A stretch of DNA of 64,000 nt from Nymphaea colorata (taxonomy: Eukaryota > Streptophyta > Magnoliopsida > Nymphaeales > Nymphaeaceae), in contig NC_045142.1 in NCBI RefSeq assembly GCF_008831285.2, positions 18,043,354 to 18,107,353 of the forward strand. The letters are read 5' to 3'. Positions 50,610 through 63,309 of this stretch are shown here, one piece after another. Both the position numbers and the translations under genes were made by a program. Each line of letters begins with the position of its first letter. Positions within the stretch are counted from its first letter, which is position 1. The notes beneath the pieces were generated by a model. That model did no database searches. It saw only the letters and a program-made list of their open reading frames with translations, and was not told the origin of the DNA.

Positions 50610-52475
50610 GTTTTCGAATTTCTTTAACCAGAGGGATTGAATTGGCATCCACAATTCTTGTTTTCAAGGGGGCCCTAACCCCCACCTCTTCAAATTTTTT
50701 TAAAGTTTACATATATATTTTTCTAAATTCATCTTATATAAAAATTTTAAAAAATAACATTTGGACCCCTAACAAAATTTGGAAACCATAATTACCCTCC
50801 TCATAAAGAACTTTTAGCTCTGCTCCTCTAAAGAAGGTAAGGAACGTCAGTTGAAAGTTAAAATGTTGGACATTAGGTACACGGGCCGAACAGCTTATTC
50901 CGTTAACCAAAAGGAAAAAAATGGGATAAACCAAGAAAGTTTAACGTCAATACAAGTGCTTGCATGTTCCTATTAATTAGGTGTTGTGAAGCTAATGTCG
51001 GAAAATTATGAATAACCGCTCGAGTTTATAAGATACCTTACAAAATCCTTAAAGTAAAAAAGATAAACAAATACAATCGATAAAATGTTTTTTTTTTTTT
51101 TTGATTAATCTATCATCAATTTGACATCTCCCTATACAGAATTTTCATTCGTCTTTACAGAAGCACCAACCACCAAATCCACGATTAAAAGAGAAACCAA
51201 ATAATGAATAAACCAATAAAAAAAAAAAACAGATAAAATCTTCTCATTCCAAAGTACTTTCCTAAATTATTATTTTTGTCTTCTTTCATGTCCGAAGAGA
51301 TGTAATATGAGAGTCAGTCATCATGTGCTACTTCATTAGATCCCAAACAGTGGATGTATGACACTTAGTTGAGTATTTCTTTTTATGAAAAATAAAATAA
51401 TACTTTTAATATATTTTAATAAACATAAGCAGTTATTTTTATAAATTTTTAAGTATTAGTCTAGTGTTGCAAAAAGGTATCAGTTATTTTGTAAGTTTAA
51501 AAATTAAAAGGGTAGCGATAAGTCGATAACATTACATTGGACGGTTTTTCACAAATATATCAAAAGTTGTGTAGTTTGTCGTACATTTTTCAGGAAAAAA
51601 AAATCCCATCCTTCTCTCTCGAAGCAAAGAATATAAACCTCCGAGGCATTAAATACATGCAAGCAATGTTCTGACGGAAAAGTAGAGTTGCCAAATCATG
51701 GGGACCATAGTTTCCTCCACAGCAGAAGAAAACCAGGGGAAGAAGTCTCCCTTTCTTTCTTTCTTTCTTTATTATTCCCTCCCACTTTAGTTTTCCTTTT
51801 CCCATTTCATTTTCTTAATCAAACACGGGATTTAAGACATGATTTACTAAGATTTGGCATTTTCTATTTTTTCACCAAGTCCAAAAATTTCTTCTCCAAG
51901 TTGAGAGAAAAGAACAAGACAATGTTTCGGAGTGGGATTTTGAGTCCCAGGAAAACCGACGGTTGTCCCCTTTTGACTAACTTGGTTCCACTAAAATTTG
52001 GGAGGGTGTTTGCCCCAAGTGAATGCAAGGGCTTAAAGGGTTACATGATATCGCGACCATTCATTTTCTTTGTCAGTATACTGACTTCACTTCTTCATCG
52101 TGGCGGCGGAGCCAAGATTTTTTTATTGAGGGGCACACGACACGAGTCACCCCAGTGTGGACACTATTAGGCTCGCGTATCTCTGCCACAAACTTTGTCA
52201 TAATTTTGAGATTAAGAAGAAGAAGGAAAACAAACATACAAGAATTTGCGTGGTTCAATTTCCCCGAAAGGCAAATCAAAGAAATGTTGGTCCCATTTAA
52301 AATGAAGGAGCGTAATAGTAAATGCGGACTCCACCTATATAATTATTCTCTATCAGCTCATTAATTTATTATGATATCTCATGTCAATATTACTACTCAT
52401 TCTAGTTTATATATAAACTTTAATGCATGGCATCAGACAAGTTGTTTGCATCAGCTTGACAGCATTGCATGCATG

Positions 52476-52671
52476 CAGGGGCGGAGCCAGAATTTTGTTG
52501 AGGGACGGGCCAAACCATCGGCGGGTCGGGCCAAGAGGAGCGACGGTAGGGCCAAGAGAAACGATGGGTCGGGCCAAACTAAAAAAAATTAATTTTTTAC
52601 ATATAAAAAAGTTTTTTTTTCTGGGCTCACCCGGGTCATGGCCCGGGCGGCCCCCCCCCCCTCCGCCCCTG
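52476..52671. mobile_element. hAT-like MITE with perfect 11-bp TIR and 8-bp target-site duplication
   Basis: The element is 196 bases, with ends CAGGGGCGGAG and CTCCGCCCCTG that are perfect inverted repeats. CATGCATG flanks it at 52468-52475 and 52672-52679. The interior has three tandem-like copies of a GGGTCGGGCCAA motif and a run of C residues beside the right end. It is non-coding. Confidence 0.92.
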
Positions 52672-54367
52672 CATGCATGCATTAGCTTTGGTGGGTCAAC
52701 GACTGGACCAACCTACCTTTGCGGGTATGCACCAAAGGAGCTATTTTTGAAAAGGAAACCTACATTTGAGGATTTTACCTTTTCCTTGTTTTTATAAGAG
52801 GGCTTCTGCTTTGATATACCAGGGTATTATCGTCATTTTAACATCAAATGTTTTTAAAAGGAACAACCTTTCGACGATATGAAAAGCCATGAATGAATCC
52901 CAATCACAGCTTATGAAAACTTGCTAGTATATGACAAAATACTTCAAATTTTAAGTTTTAGACTATCGCTACAATTTTCATTCTTGTCCTTTACTTGTTT
53001 CAATATATATATATTACAGTTTATTGTACTTTCATATTATTGTCATTTCTTTTTTATTAGAGGAAGCTGGCGTTGCACTACTGATTACAAACAACAAAGA
53101 GAGTAGGGTGGGCTAGTGAAAGTCGGTCATCAGTTCAACTCCAAAGAAAAGTTGGAGTCTAGCAATTTAGGAGCACTATTTGAAATTTATTGGTCAATAT
53201 TTGTAAATTTAGAAAAATAAATAAATAAGTAAATTATGATAATAAATTAATAAGTAAATAAATAAAATAAAATAAAATAAAGGGGAGCACATGGCATGTG
53301 CTGTCATTTAGCTTTTGCCCATCCCATAACAAGCTGTGTACAACAAGACCTTACAGAGACAATCCGTGGCCTTGACTGGTCAGATATGGTTCGGGTCCGA
53401 ACCGAAGCATAGCCCTCGGGAGCCAAAAAGGAAAAAGAACAGTAAATTATACTAAGAATGGATCAGATCCAAGGCAAGTCGTATCTTTGGAACAATAAAA
53501 GGCATTAGAAGTTGGATCAAGATTGGATCGGGTAAAAGATAAAATGACATTTCTCAAACTAACAAATCCAGACTATTTGCAAAAAGAATTTCTGTTGGAT
53601 TCAAACCTGAGTTCCTCTTTGCTGAGACTGGCAAATTTTAAGGTGAAAAAAATTGGGGAAATTATTTTTCGTTTCCCTTAATAGTAATTTAGAAAGGGTT
53701 TTAGTTTTTCTCACATACATACCAAGTACCATATAAGTGTCGGGTGAAATGATAATAATATTATTTTCTTTATAAAGTTAATGACGAAAGATTCTCACAA
53801 AATTTCACACATTAACCTCAACCTTAGATATATCTATTTATCAGTTGTGAGCAAAAATGTGTCCCTTCATCAAATATTTTTTTCTCCAATAAGTTTGGAC
53901 CAACCTTGTTCCATCTAATCTTAATTGATCCATAATGAATCATATATCTTTTTTATAACATTTATTTTTGAATACTATAACTTTGTTCTAACAAATATAA
54001 TATCTTATTTGATGGAGAAGATCATATATTTGGGCCCCAACACAGACGTACATGTTAGGACTTGTATGCCCCTTCAGCTTGAAAAAGAGGACTCATCCTT
54101 AAGGATAATAAACACATGTGAATAAAAAAAGGTTTTTTTAGGATAAAATGTCAGTTTCTTTTTTTAAAAAAAATGACAAAGCTACCTCTCTTCTCACGCA
54201 GCATGACATGGCCCCCTCATAGGCATAGCTTCCAAACACCCTTTCTTCTCTCTTTGTTTAACAAGTGTAAGCGAGAGCAGGTCTCTTTATGAAATTTTTC
54301 TTATATTTTGTCCCCAATAAGTGTGAACCAATTTCGCCTCGAGGTTCAAGGTTTGAATCGCGTGGTT

Positions 54368-54401
54368 GCTGTCACAACATGGGTGCTGTCACAACATGGG
54401 T
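54368..54401. repeat. 17-bp perfect tandem duplication
   Basis: GCTGTCACAACATGGGT occurs twice without a gap. Upstream, GGTTCAAGGTTTGAATCGCG resembles a tRNA/SINE B box, so this may be part of an old retroelement. Confidence 0.85.
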
Positions 54402-55504
54402 ATTATTCTTTTGGGATGCAAACGGTGACAAGTGCGATACTCGAGTTGAAAGATGTGCAATAGGTTCATATATGATTCAGAGTAGGTTTGGCCCCATCCA
54501 ATTTGAACCTTGAACACTTTGGTAGAAGAACATTATGTCCTTGAATCATATGTTTTTAAAATTAGTGTTTTAAAGCACCATATTTTTGTTCTATCAAATA
54601 TAATATCATTACAGTCATTAGCTTGTTTCTGGATCTAACAATCAAATAATGCATATAACTTGCATACTTATAACAAGAATATGGTGTTTTTAAAACATAT
54701 GTTTTAAGAAATGTGTTTGAAGAACAATATGTTCTTATCACACACCCTCTTAGACTGTTTTGATTAGTTGTTGTTACAATGGATGAACAAGACATCTTCC
54801 TTTCAATGATCCTTCGTTCAAATAACAAGCACCAAATGGAGAAACCGCTCCAACATTCTTTTAAGCTATTTCACTCGTCTGCTCTTCAACATTTCACGCT
54901 TTAATCTAAAAAGCGGAAGAACATTGAACTCAAAACATGTGGATGGTAATGTTCTGCACGTGGACGTCTGCTTCCATGTACATGAAACAGAACTGTGGTG
55001 TTCCATTTCGAAGACAAGAACAACTGAGCACATATGCTCTTAGAGGTGATTCCAGGTCCAAAGTTCACACTATAAAGTCTCAAACAGAGATTGGGGGAAG
55101 AGAGACTTGAAATCTAAGTACTTCAATTTTTTTCAAGCCAAATATATCTGAAATTTAGCAAATATGATATTCTAAGTTCTCAATCAGGACCCCAAAATCT
55201 ATGAGACAACTGCCTGAAAACTAACAAAAGGTTAGATCCTTCTGCGCCTGCCATCTTGGGACATAACAACTCTCAAGAAGAAAGAAGGAAAAGGTCAAAA
55301 CTGAAACTGTTGTGAATTTTGTGATCTTACATGTTTCTGGTAGCTAAATATAGTAAGAAGAACCATGCCAACCAGTACCCACAAGGGAACTCTTTTTCAT
55401 GTTCCTTTCTTCAATTGTTTCTGCTACTTTTCCTGTTCTCATTTTCTAGTCCCTTTGAGTCGCTACCCTCTTCATCCTTCTGTCTACCTTCCCTTGTTTT
55501 CATA

Positions 55505-56826
55505 ATGGGATGTGGTAGCTCGAAGAATGATGTCATAACAGGTAACTCTTTCATTAGAAAGAATTCGAGTGCTAGAAGCAAGAGATTCGATCAGGCTGCT
55601 ACTAATGCAACCAGAAGCTCTGCAGAAGCTGTGAACAGGCTTGAGAAGCTGGCGGTGATAAAGGACATAGTTGAGAACAGTGAGCTCAAAGATGGGAATG
55701 TGATTGACGATCTCAGTTCCCTTGATGATGCTGACACTGCCAAGCAGATTACAAGGGAACCCTCAGAGAGGTACTTCTCATCAAGAAAGGATGAGTCAGT
55801 TGATGCAGTAGTCAGCGAAGGTTCCGAGTATTTCTCGCCTAGCCCTGGGCCAGTCCTGCATGTTGAGAAGACAAATGATGAAGCTGGTAGGAGATCAATA
55901 CTTGGATATGTGAATGGCAGCAGTAAGACTAACGAATGGATGCCCAGGGATACGAATGATAAGAACGTTGAAGAACTGCCTAAGGAAAAAGGTACACCAA
56001 TTTTAACAACAGGCAGAGGTACTTGTTATTTTACCCATTGATTTTTCTTTATGGGGACTTCAGAAGGAGTCCATGGCCATAAGAAGGGCTGCATGTTTCA
56101 GTTGGAATCTAGATAAGCTCCTTGTCTGTACTTTCAAGATGGAAAGGATGGTTCATGTGAAACTATGCCCCAGCAAGACGGTACAATTCATGGGCTTCAC
56201 CCAAGAATCATGAGAAATGAGCTAACCCTAACAGCTCATCTGTTCTAGTAGTCTTGAGATAGTTTTAAAGAGCAGTGTCCAAGCTGGAAATTCTGGGCTG
56301 AGGCACCAATTCAAATAATTTTAGATTCTTAAAGGCACTATATAAGAAAGCTGATCTCGTCTGAAGCAACAAGTCTATTGACATTTTTGGAGTAAGTTAG
56401 TAACTATTCAATTAGTTAGGCCTTCAGATGTCATCATGAATTCGGTTTATTTTCTAAATTCTAAGTAATGTTATCAGCCTTTGATTGTTCTGATTGCTTG
56501 AAATCTGTAAAACTGGCATAAATATCTCATTCTTGTTCCAATTCCTCTAGATTTCAGTCTCGTGCTTCTCGAAACAGAGAATTTGAAAGAAAAGGAGGCT
56601 GAGGATATGAAAGAGCCAATTTTAGTAGAGATCGCCGAAGTGGAAGCGCCTGCTAAGGAGGTATGACTCAAAGACCTAGTTCCTGTCATTGTACTTCTAT
56701 ACAAGAACGGTAGTGAGCTACCAACAAACACAAAGTCCTTGAATTGCTATCGATGTGGTGGTTAAGCTTAATATCCCTTCTTCGGTTCCTGCAGTATTAA
56801 TGCAGGCCGGCAGATTCCTCAGATGA
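55505..56826 (+). CDS. Unnamed MGCGSSK-type, putatively N-myristoylated acidic protein
   Basis: The start MGCGSSKNDVITGNSFIRKN fits a plant N-myristoylation signal (Gly2, Ser6) with Cys3 available for palmitoylation, so plasma-membrane anchoring is likely. Exons 55505-55991 and 56551-56660 join in phase to 199 residues. The body is Ser-, Asp- and Glu-rich and predicted disordered. It includes AEAVNRLEKLAVIKDIVENS (possible helix), SEYFSPSPGPVLHVEK (SP phosphosites) and an acidic end (EVEAPAKE). The last exon is unclear. An acceptor at 56794 gives Tyr and stop; one at 56805 gives AGRFLR and stop at 56826. The frame is open upstream to 55331 with a hydrophobic stretch, but the MGCGSSK start is preferred because myristoylation needs Gly2 exposed. 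I recognise the N-terminal type but no function. Confidence 0.65.
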
Positions 56827-58660
56827 GAACTAAATAGTGGTGCTGGATGGAGATAAGAGCGCATCGTTAACATATCATTGAAGTTTCAGGAGACAGCCAT
56901 GAGGTAAAAATGAAGCTCATCTTCAAAACCAAGCATCTATAGGACAAAGCAAGCCGCAAAGATTTCAAGATCAAGTGTAGAAATATTGTATGGTGATTTG
57001 GTTGACTGTAAATCCCACACTAATGGTTTCTAATTGGATCAAAGCTCATGTGACTGTTTCACTAAATTGGCAAAGTTGGAAGAATGTAAATCCAAAGTCC
57101 AAACTGTTATTTGTGAATGTTACACATTGTTTCTATATCAGTAAGTCAGTGACTGTGACCATCTAGGTTCAGTAGATAACATCCATAAAGTATCCCCAAT
57201 GTCTGAATCTACCGTATTTCCTTAAACTTAGCAGTCAAACGCATGGCCCAGGTCGATGGGTTGAAGATGGACTGGAGATTTACCACATGATATGATGATT
57301 GATATCCTGCTTGCAGCATTCTCTGCCCATGGATTTGCATATCTTTCTGTTCCAGCAGAAAACATGAGAGAATCGGTAATTACACTTTCACAACACATCC
57401 AAGCTCAAGACTTCCGTCTCCATGAACATGCAATCCCCCCCCCCCCCCTCAGAAGTATTCTGTGGTGCTGTTCAAGCCAACAAACTAAGTGCAAGGAGGC
57501 TGGGTACCGTCCTTATGATAATTTTTGCTACAAGCAAATAATTCAATTTTAATCTCAAGCATTTCCTGGACCAATGTTCCAATTACAAAGCACATGTAAG
57601 GGGAAGAAAAAAAAAGAGGCTTCTCAACCTTTCTGAAAATGCCACAACAATAACCTCAACCAATTCCTATATTATAATAAACTACAACGGAAGGCTCAGA
57701 ATTACAGTGATCTTTATGGGCAATCCGTTGCATACGATAAGGAGATTAAACATCCATTAGTATTTGCTAAGAGGTGATAAAACAAGTAACTTTGGAGTTC
57801 ATTGGATTTTTTTGGGTGCTCACACATCAAGTGATGATCCGCTGCAAGCATCTCAGAAATGGATGGAGACGCCACCAATATGATATAAAGAACATAAAGG
57901 GAAGGGTGGTTAATAATGCCTCTCCAACTTAAGGTCCAAATGGAAATAATTGGATAATTTAAGATGTTTAAGAGGCATATTCGTGAAACTACACCACAAA
58001 ATCGAAATAGGACATCCATCATGGAACAAAAATTCCTGTCAGTTTTCCAGATCATCTAGTATAAAACTTGGATGCTGTTTACCACTTTGTTCTTAAGAGT
58101 CCACAACAAACCAAGGAAAGAGATAATTTTTCAGGTATCAGCTAATCAATATGTTGACCCTGTGGTACAACCTGAGAAGCATTTACCCTCATCATCCAAA
58201 TCCCCCAAATCTTGTCGCATATACTTGTAAGCTCGCTTTTAAAAACTTAAGCAACTTTGCTTCCAGAATGAAACTTGCAAAGAGAGATTGAGATGGTTTT
58301 GCTGTAAGGGCATTAGAGAGGGCAAAAAGTAAATATGCAGATCATGCGAAGACTCGATAAGGCTGTTGATAAGAACTGCAAGCATAAATTCCAAGCAATT
58401 AAGCCAAACAAACAAATAAATTAGTTGCACGGCACATTCATTTGAAGTTTGAATAATATAAACAGTTGTAGAGATTACAAATTACACGTTCAACTCACAT
58501 CATTAAGCAGTTGCAGGAAAAATCCTAGAAGCTCACTCTTCAGTAGCCAACCGACTAAGGCTGGCAATTTCAAGCAAACCACAAAACTACGCATCTGACC
58601 TTCCAAAGATAAAGCACAACTGCATCCTATCGGCATTTTTACCGCTTATTTCTCACGATC
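56827..58660. other. Region between the MGCGSSK gene and DVR
   Basis: This holds the two convergent 3' UTRs. A run of 12 or so C residues lies at about 57436-57449. No further gene is supported. Confidence 0.55.
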
Positions 58661-60184
58661 TCAAAAAATTGATTGCTCTCCCAACTCTTGGCCGGCCATA
58701 CCTTCTCTAAGAACCCGCCTGAAGAAATCTTCCAGCGTATCATTCCCGTAGCTTGGAGTTGCATCCGCATCATACTCATCAGTGTCTGGGTTAAGCAGCA
58801 ACATACTTTCTGCAGCATAATACCTTCCAATTTTTCCAAATTCTGCAGCATCTTCCAGAGAAGGGAAGAATTTAACCAAAAAATCAAGAATGCCGATTAC
58901 AAAGTCCATCACTCCTATTGGAACTTTCAGAAACTTGGGTTCCTTGCCCAAAAGTTTGAACAACAATTCTCCCTGCTCAAGTGGTGTTAATGCCTTTCCT
59001 GGTCCACCAATTGGGAGAATCTTGTTAATTTTATCTTCACAAGAGATGCAGTCAGCAATGAAAGAGGCCAAATCCTCTTCGCTGATGGGTTTACAGGCGC
59101 ATAGTTCGCCATCTCCGAACATTACATATGGCTTCCCATCCTTTACCAACTCAACCTGCCCACCTAAACTCTTGAAGAAAGCCGTCGGCCTGACAATGCT
59201 GTAGGTGAAATCCCCATTTTCTGCTTCCTTCTGCAATTCTGCCTCAAACTTCAGCTTCGCTCTTTGAAATTCAAGGAGGGGCTTCTGAACACATATTGCA
59301 GACAACAGAACAAAATGAACAGCCCCGAATTTTTTACCCGCAACGAGACTATTTTTTGTCGCTTCATAGTCGATCTTCCAGGAGTCCTTAACACCACCAG
59401 ATCGACTGGCAAGGCAGGAGACGACTACATCGATTCTGGTGTCCAAGCCCTCCAGAGATCTCTCAAGAGCACTCAATTCAGTTACATCAGAAAAGCAAAC
59501 GTCGGCTCCCCTCAGCTCTTGGAAGGTCTGTTCCTTGCTGTTCTTCCCTTTAATTCCACTCCTCTCTCTGGATACTGCAATCACATTATAACCCCTTTTC
59601 ACCAGTTCCTTCACAACAAATTTTCCAATATACCCGGTTGAACCCACAACCAATACATTGATATCCTGCGGTCTCCTACTTCCAAGCGAAGGCAGTGTTG
59701 CAGACTCAGTGGTGCTAGAAGCCATAACCCGGCGCACACTTTTCCTCTCAAAATTGCTACATAGATGGAAGATCCCAACTGGGTACCCTCCTTTTCTACT
59801 GTATTCATTGCAAGGATGAAAAGCCTTAGATGGGTGCCCATTGTTTCTTACAAACCTCTGAGAAACTTGAGTAGCAATCTTCGCAAACCCAAAATCCTCA
59901 AGTGGGTACTGCAATTTTCTGCTGCTTCCAACAATCGATTCGTTGAGACAGTTACTGAATGATAAAAAATGAGTTTGTTGTGCTTGTCTTATGCAAAGTG
60001 CAGTAGAATCTAGACATAGCGTGGAGTTGAGTCGTGAACTAGAAGAAAAGGAAACGCATCTGGCAGAGCATTTTATGCGACTCGAGGGAAGGAACGCACT
60101 CACATTGACTGGTACCGATGGTGCCGGAAGATGGTGATGGCGGTGTCCTTGGAGAGCAATGGCGTCTGAAGACGTGAGAGCCAT
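58661..60184 (-). CDS. DVR: Divinyl chlorophyllide a 8-vinyl-reductase, chloroplast precursor
   Basis: This is a single-exon gene of 507 codons. Residues 172 to the end match plant DVR closely. [19 protein letters not shown] carries the NAD(P)H-binding glycine motif (181-187), followed by [91 protein letters not shown] and the C-terminus [12 protein letters not shown]. The enzyme reduces the 8-vinyl group of divinyl chlorophyllide using NADPH, giving monovinyl chlorophyll precursors in the plastid. The N-terminal part of about 155 residues is Ser/Arg-rich like a transit peptide but about twice the usual length. It has 17-residue imperfect repeats (117-133 and 134-150). Met154, just before the conserved part, is another possible start. 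The absence of introns agrees with Arabidopsis DVR, as I recall it. Confidence 0.96.
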   Translation of the reverse strand: MALTSSDAIALQGHRHHHLPAPSVPVNVSAFLPSSRIKCSARCVSFSSSSRLNSTLCLDSTALCIRQAQQTHFLSFSNCLNESIVGSSRKLQYPLEDFGFAKIATQVSQRFVRNNGHPSKAFHPCNEYSRKGGYPVGIFHLCSNFERKSVRRVMASSTTESATLPSLGSRRPQDINVLVVGSTGYIGKFVVKELVKRGYNVIAVSRERSGIKGKNSKEQTFQELRGADVCFSDVTELSALERSLEGLDTRIDVVVSCLASRSGGVKDSWKIDYEATKNSLVAGKKFGAVHFVLLSAICVQKPLLEFQRAKLKFEAELQKEAENGDFTYSIVRPTAFFKSLGGQVELVKDGKPYVMFGDGELCACKPISEEDLASFIADCISCEDKINKILPIGGPGKALTPLEQGELLFKLLGKEPKFLKVPIGVMDFVIGILDFLVKFFPSLEDAAEFGKIGRYYAAESMLLLNPDTDEYDADATPSYGNDTLEDFFRRVLREGMAGQELGEQSIF

Positions 60185-60583
60185 CTGTCCACGGACGACA
60201 CAGAAGTGAAAAGATCATCTGGCACGTTTATGGAAGCGAAGTAAGGAGATTAGGTTCGCTGAAGTGGCAGATTCTGGTGATACATATGAGCCACGACAAA
60301 GTTTATCTCTCTTCTCTCTCTCATTCCAACGGCTCACAAACGATTCGAAAGAAGGAAATATGGGAAGCTGGTGGTGCCCATGTACCTGGTGGAATGATCT
60401 GATCTGAACCGTCGATTTTGCAGATTTGACGGCGTCGATGTAATGTGGGTCTCACTTTTATACGAGAAGTAAATGGATCTGATTCGGTTACTTGCAACAA
60501 CCTGTCAAACCTAATAACCGATATCGAATCTGGATCCTATCACCTAGAATACGATCCAGAAAAATCATCGATGCAATTACAAG

Positions 60584-60746
60584 TTGTTTGGCAACTGTAA
60601 CATACTCTTATTGTTTTATAAATCTGTTTTAAAAAAGTTGCAAATTCATGGAACACTACCGGTGTTTTCATGAATCTAAGAACCATACTTCAATTTTTTT
60701 TGCAGATTTATTGGACAACAACAATTTTGTTACTGTTGCCAAACAA
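60584..60746. mobile_element. MITE with 18-bp TTGTTTGGCAAC inverted ends
   Basis: The left end TTGTTTGGCAACTGTAAC is the inverted copy, with one mismatch, of the right end GTTACTGTTGCCAAACAA. The interior shares TTCATGGAACA with 40404-40551. The target-site duplication is not evident. Confidence 0.65.
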
Positions 60747-63309
60747 TCTAATTAAATTTCAGAAATCCAAATCCTTGCCGCAGAAACAAACGAGCCTGAG
60801 TTTGACAGCATCTTGGGTCCCTTTAGAAAAGAATCATACTGCAAGCAAGCAATACAAAGGTTAATGCGCTTCTATCTATCAGGCTACCAGCCTTCTTGAA
60901 TCTGTCCTTTCGAATTTCCATGTTTTGGAAAAATGAAAATTGGAACCATGGTCAAGAACAACATATGGAATTAATACATCAGTCTTCCATTTTGTTCCTT
61001 TACAAAAAAAATTTCTTGCTCCGCTACTTACTATTCTCCAAACCGGTACCTTCTGGTCTGGTCGTTGGAAAGTGTGCCATTTTTATAAGCTCTGGTCATT
61101 GGAATATGTTTCCATTTTATAAACTCGAAAGCAAAAGCAAAGTTACAAGCAAAGATCAGCAGTCACGGATCTCCACGGGCCTTCTCTCAGTCACATGATA
61201 ATCTTAATAACAGCAGGAACAAGAATTAAGTCTGCTGATGTTAGGTAGTTGCCAGTTTATCAAATATTTATTCTAATAGGTGTTTACATGCAGTTCGGAT
61301 TTAGAACAGATAAACATATTGTGAGCATGCAGGGCTCAAAAATCAAAATATCCGGTGTGGAATACACATTCACAAACACACATATTTGGCCTTACCTCTC
61401 CAGACTTTTCGGAATTCATTCGAGCTGCGCTGGGTGGTGTCATTTCTCTAAACTTGCTCTAATCTAAGTTGCAGCATTATTAGAAGAAAATCACCCGACT
61501 CATGGAAGATTATCAGAGAAAGAGAACAACCTCTGCCCAATGACTCAGGAACAAGAAGGGTAGTATAAGAATGGATTGAAGTCTATGTAGCCAAAGACAA
61601 CCTGCCCAGATGCACCTAGCCAGCTCAACGGCTACCAGTGCTTTAGGCAAGTCATCCTTGGCTACAAAGCCTACTCCATTCCTTCGGCATGGCATGGAGT
61701 CGTTTCTGTGCCTTCTCGTCGATTTGGCCTCGTAGCAAGGCACCACCCTCGCTATTGAACTCTAGACCTCCTCCTTCGACTCGAAGTTTGAAAGCAAGAG
61801 ACCTTGTGGGTACAAACTCAAAGTTCTTGTTTCTGTCTGTCTCTCTCTCTCTCTAATAGGATAGAAGCATGGGGAGGTCTGCTTCCTTATTTGTAAGAGT
61901 TTCTGTGGGGACAAGAAGAAGAGAGGATAAATAAAACCCAAGTTGTATTTTTTTTTATTTGTAGCTACCCAATCAAGGCAGACCTTTACCTAATTTTAGG
62001 ATTCTGGTTCAGGAGAGACCAAGTGATTATATATGAGGGATGATTGCTTATATATATATATATACATATATATAGTGTGTGTGTGTGTTGCCCATCCTAG
62101 GGATTGTGGTTTGGTGGGCTTAGGGCAAAAGGAGGAGGGCACTTTTTCCAGAGGTGTTGGGGTTGAAATCAATAAGATCTTATGACGAGGAATATTTTGA
62201 TCACCACAAAGTAGCAAGACGCATTATATAGGCAACTATTCTCTTTATGTACTCTCTAGACCATAAAACATTATATATATATATATAAAGAGAGAAAGAG
62301 AGACAAATTATAGTTATGAATTTAGTTTTGGAGTTTTAAAGGGTGAGGTTTTTGTCATGTTTAAAACATCAAAGTTGTTTTTAAAAAAAAAACATTGAAT
62401 TTTAAAGCAGTCAATTTTTTTGGCAAAAAGGAGAAAAATGACCAAAATCTTGAGAATAAAATGCAAAATAATAAAGTTAGACACATGTTAATAGTAGGTT
62501 TCTAATTCGAAAACCTGCGTTTTAAGATGACAAAGGTGCAACATCCAAGTTAATAGGTGTATTTCGGGCTTGTTTCAAGTGGCAAGGACAAAAGATGAAC
62601 TCCTCACCCGAAAAAATATATGGTAATTAAAAATTACAAAACATTAAAAGGATAAAAACAGGAAAAAAAAACTTATTTTAGCCTGACCTGTTTTAAACAT
62701 TTTTGATATTTTTTTTAAATACATTTTCTATGGCTACGATTCAAATGCATGAATGAGACCTGCATTCTTTTGGTTGCTGATCATTAAGAGAATCGATTCC
62801 CAGTAGTCTATAAATTTTTTTGCACCATTGCTGGCGACCTGTAAAGAAAGGCTTGGCGCAAACGACGTTGATATTCGAAGAAATGTCGACAAAAACTTCA
62901 AAAGCATGCCCTTTCCATGAGGTGCATTCTTTTGACGATCGAAATATGCAGACAATATCACCCACGAGCAAAATTTTCATTTGTTAAATTAATATTTTTT
63001 TAATATTCTCGGTACTAAATATTAATTTTCTCCCTCAAGTGGCCTCTTGCATGCTCCGCGCCTGCCGCGCTTACCAAGGCAAAGATACCAAGGCAAAGAT
63101 TCTCCGGCAACCGGCAAAATCTTCTCCGGCCAATTAATTTTTAAAATCTGCCGGAAAGCCACCACAGAGTACGGCAGATTAGACCGATATGATCATGAGT
63201 ACAATTAGTAGTAGATGGAGTACAAGAAGCAAGTGCTTTGAATCTGTTCATTGGGAGTACTCCACTGGTACTGACAGTCTCAATCGTAAGACAAGGGAAC
63301 TGCTGCAGT

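Larger units (their letters stand above)
48085..55504. other. Long gene-poor interval with MITEs and microsatellites
   Basis: The left end holds the leader of the CHY-RING gene, with (GA)n runs at about 48094-48112 and 48190-48211. The rest contains two intact MITEs, long AT tracts, an isolated MITE end near 52105 (GGCGGCGGAGCCAAGA), an AAATAAAT-rich stretch at 53215-53280 and short duplications. Open frames in it are low-complexity and unsupported. Confidence 0.6.

Noticed and set aside
50417-50791. 124-codon open frame
   Set aside because: Most of it is (AT)n read as alternating Tyr and Ile.
51688-52170. 160-codon open frame on the + strand
   Set aside because: The translation is Phe/Leu/Ser-rich low-complexity sequence over CT-rich DNA. 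It runs into a MITE end near 52105, has no recognisable domain and no splice or promoter context.
52423-52797. 124-codon open frame spanning 52476-52671
   Set aside because: It runs straight through the MITE and both target-site duplications, so it is chance coding of an inserted non-coding element.
55331-55504. In-frame N-terminal extension of the MGCGSSK protein
   Set aside because: It would bury the myristoylation glycine. The hydrophobic CT-rich reading looks like a translated 5' leader.
58673-58990. Open frames on the + strand within DVR
   Set aside because: They are antisense to a well-conserved enzyme and show no independent similarity.
61513-61746. 77-codon minus-strand open frame
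   Set aside because: It has no recognisable domain, no promoter or splice context, and lies in repeat-rich intergenic sequence.
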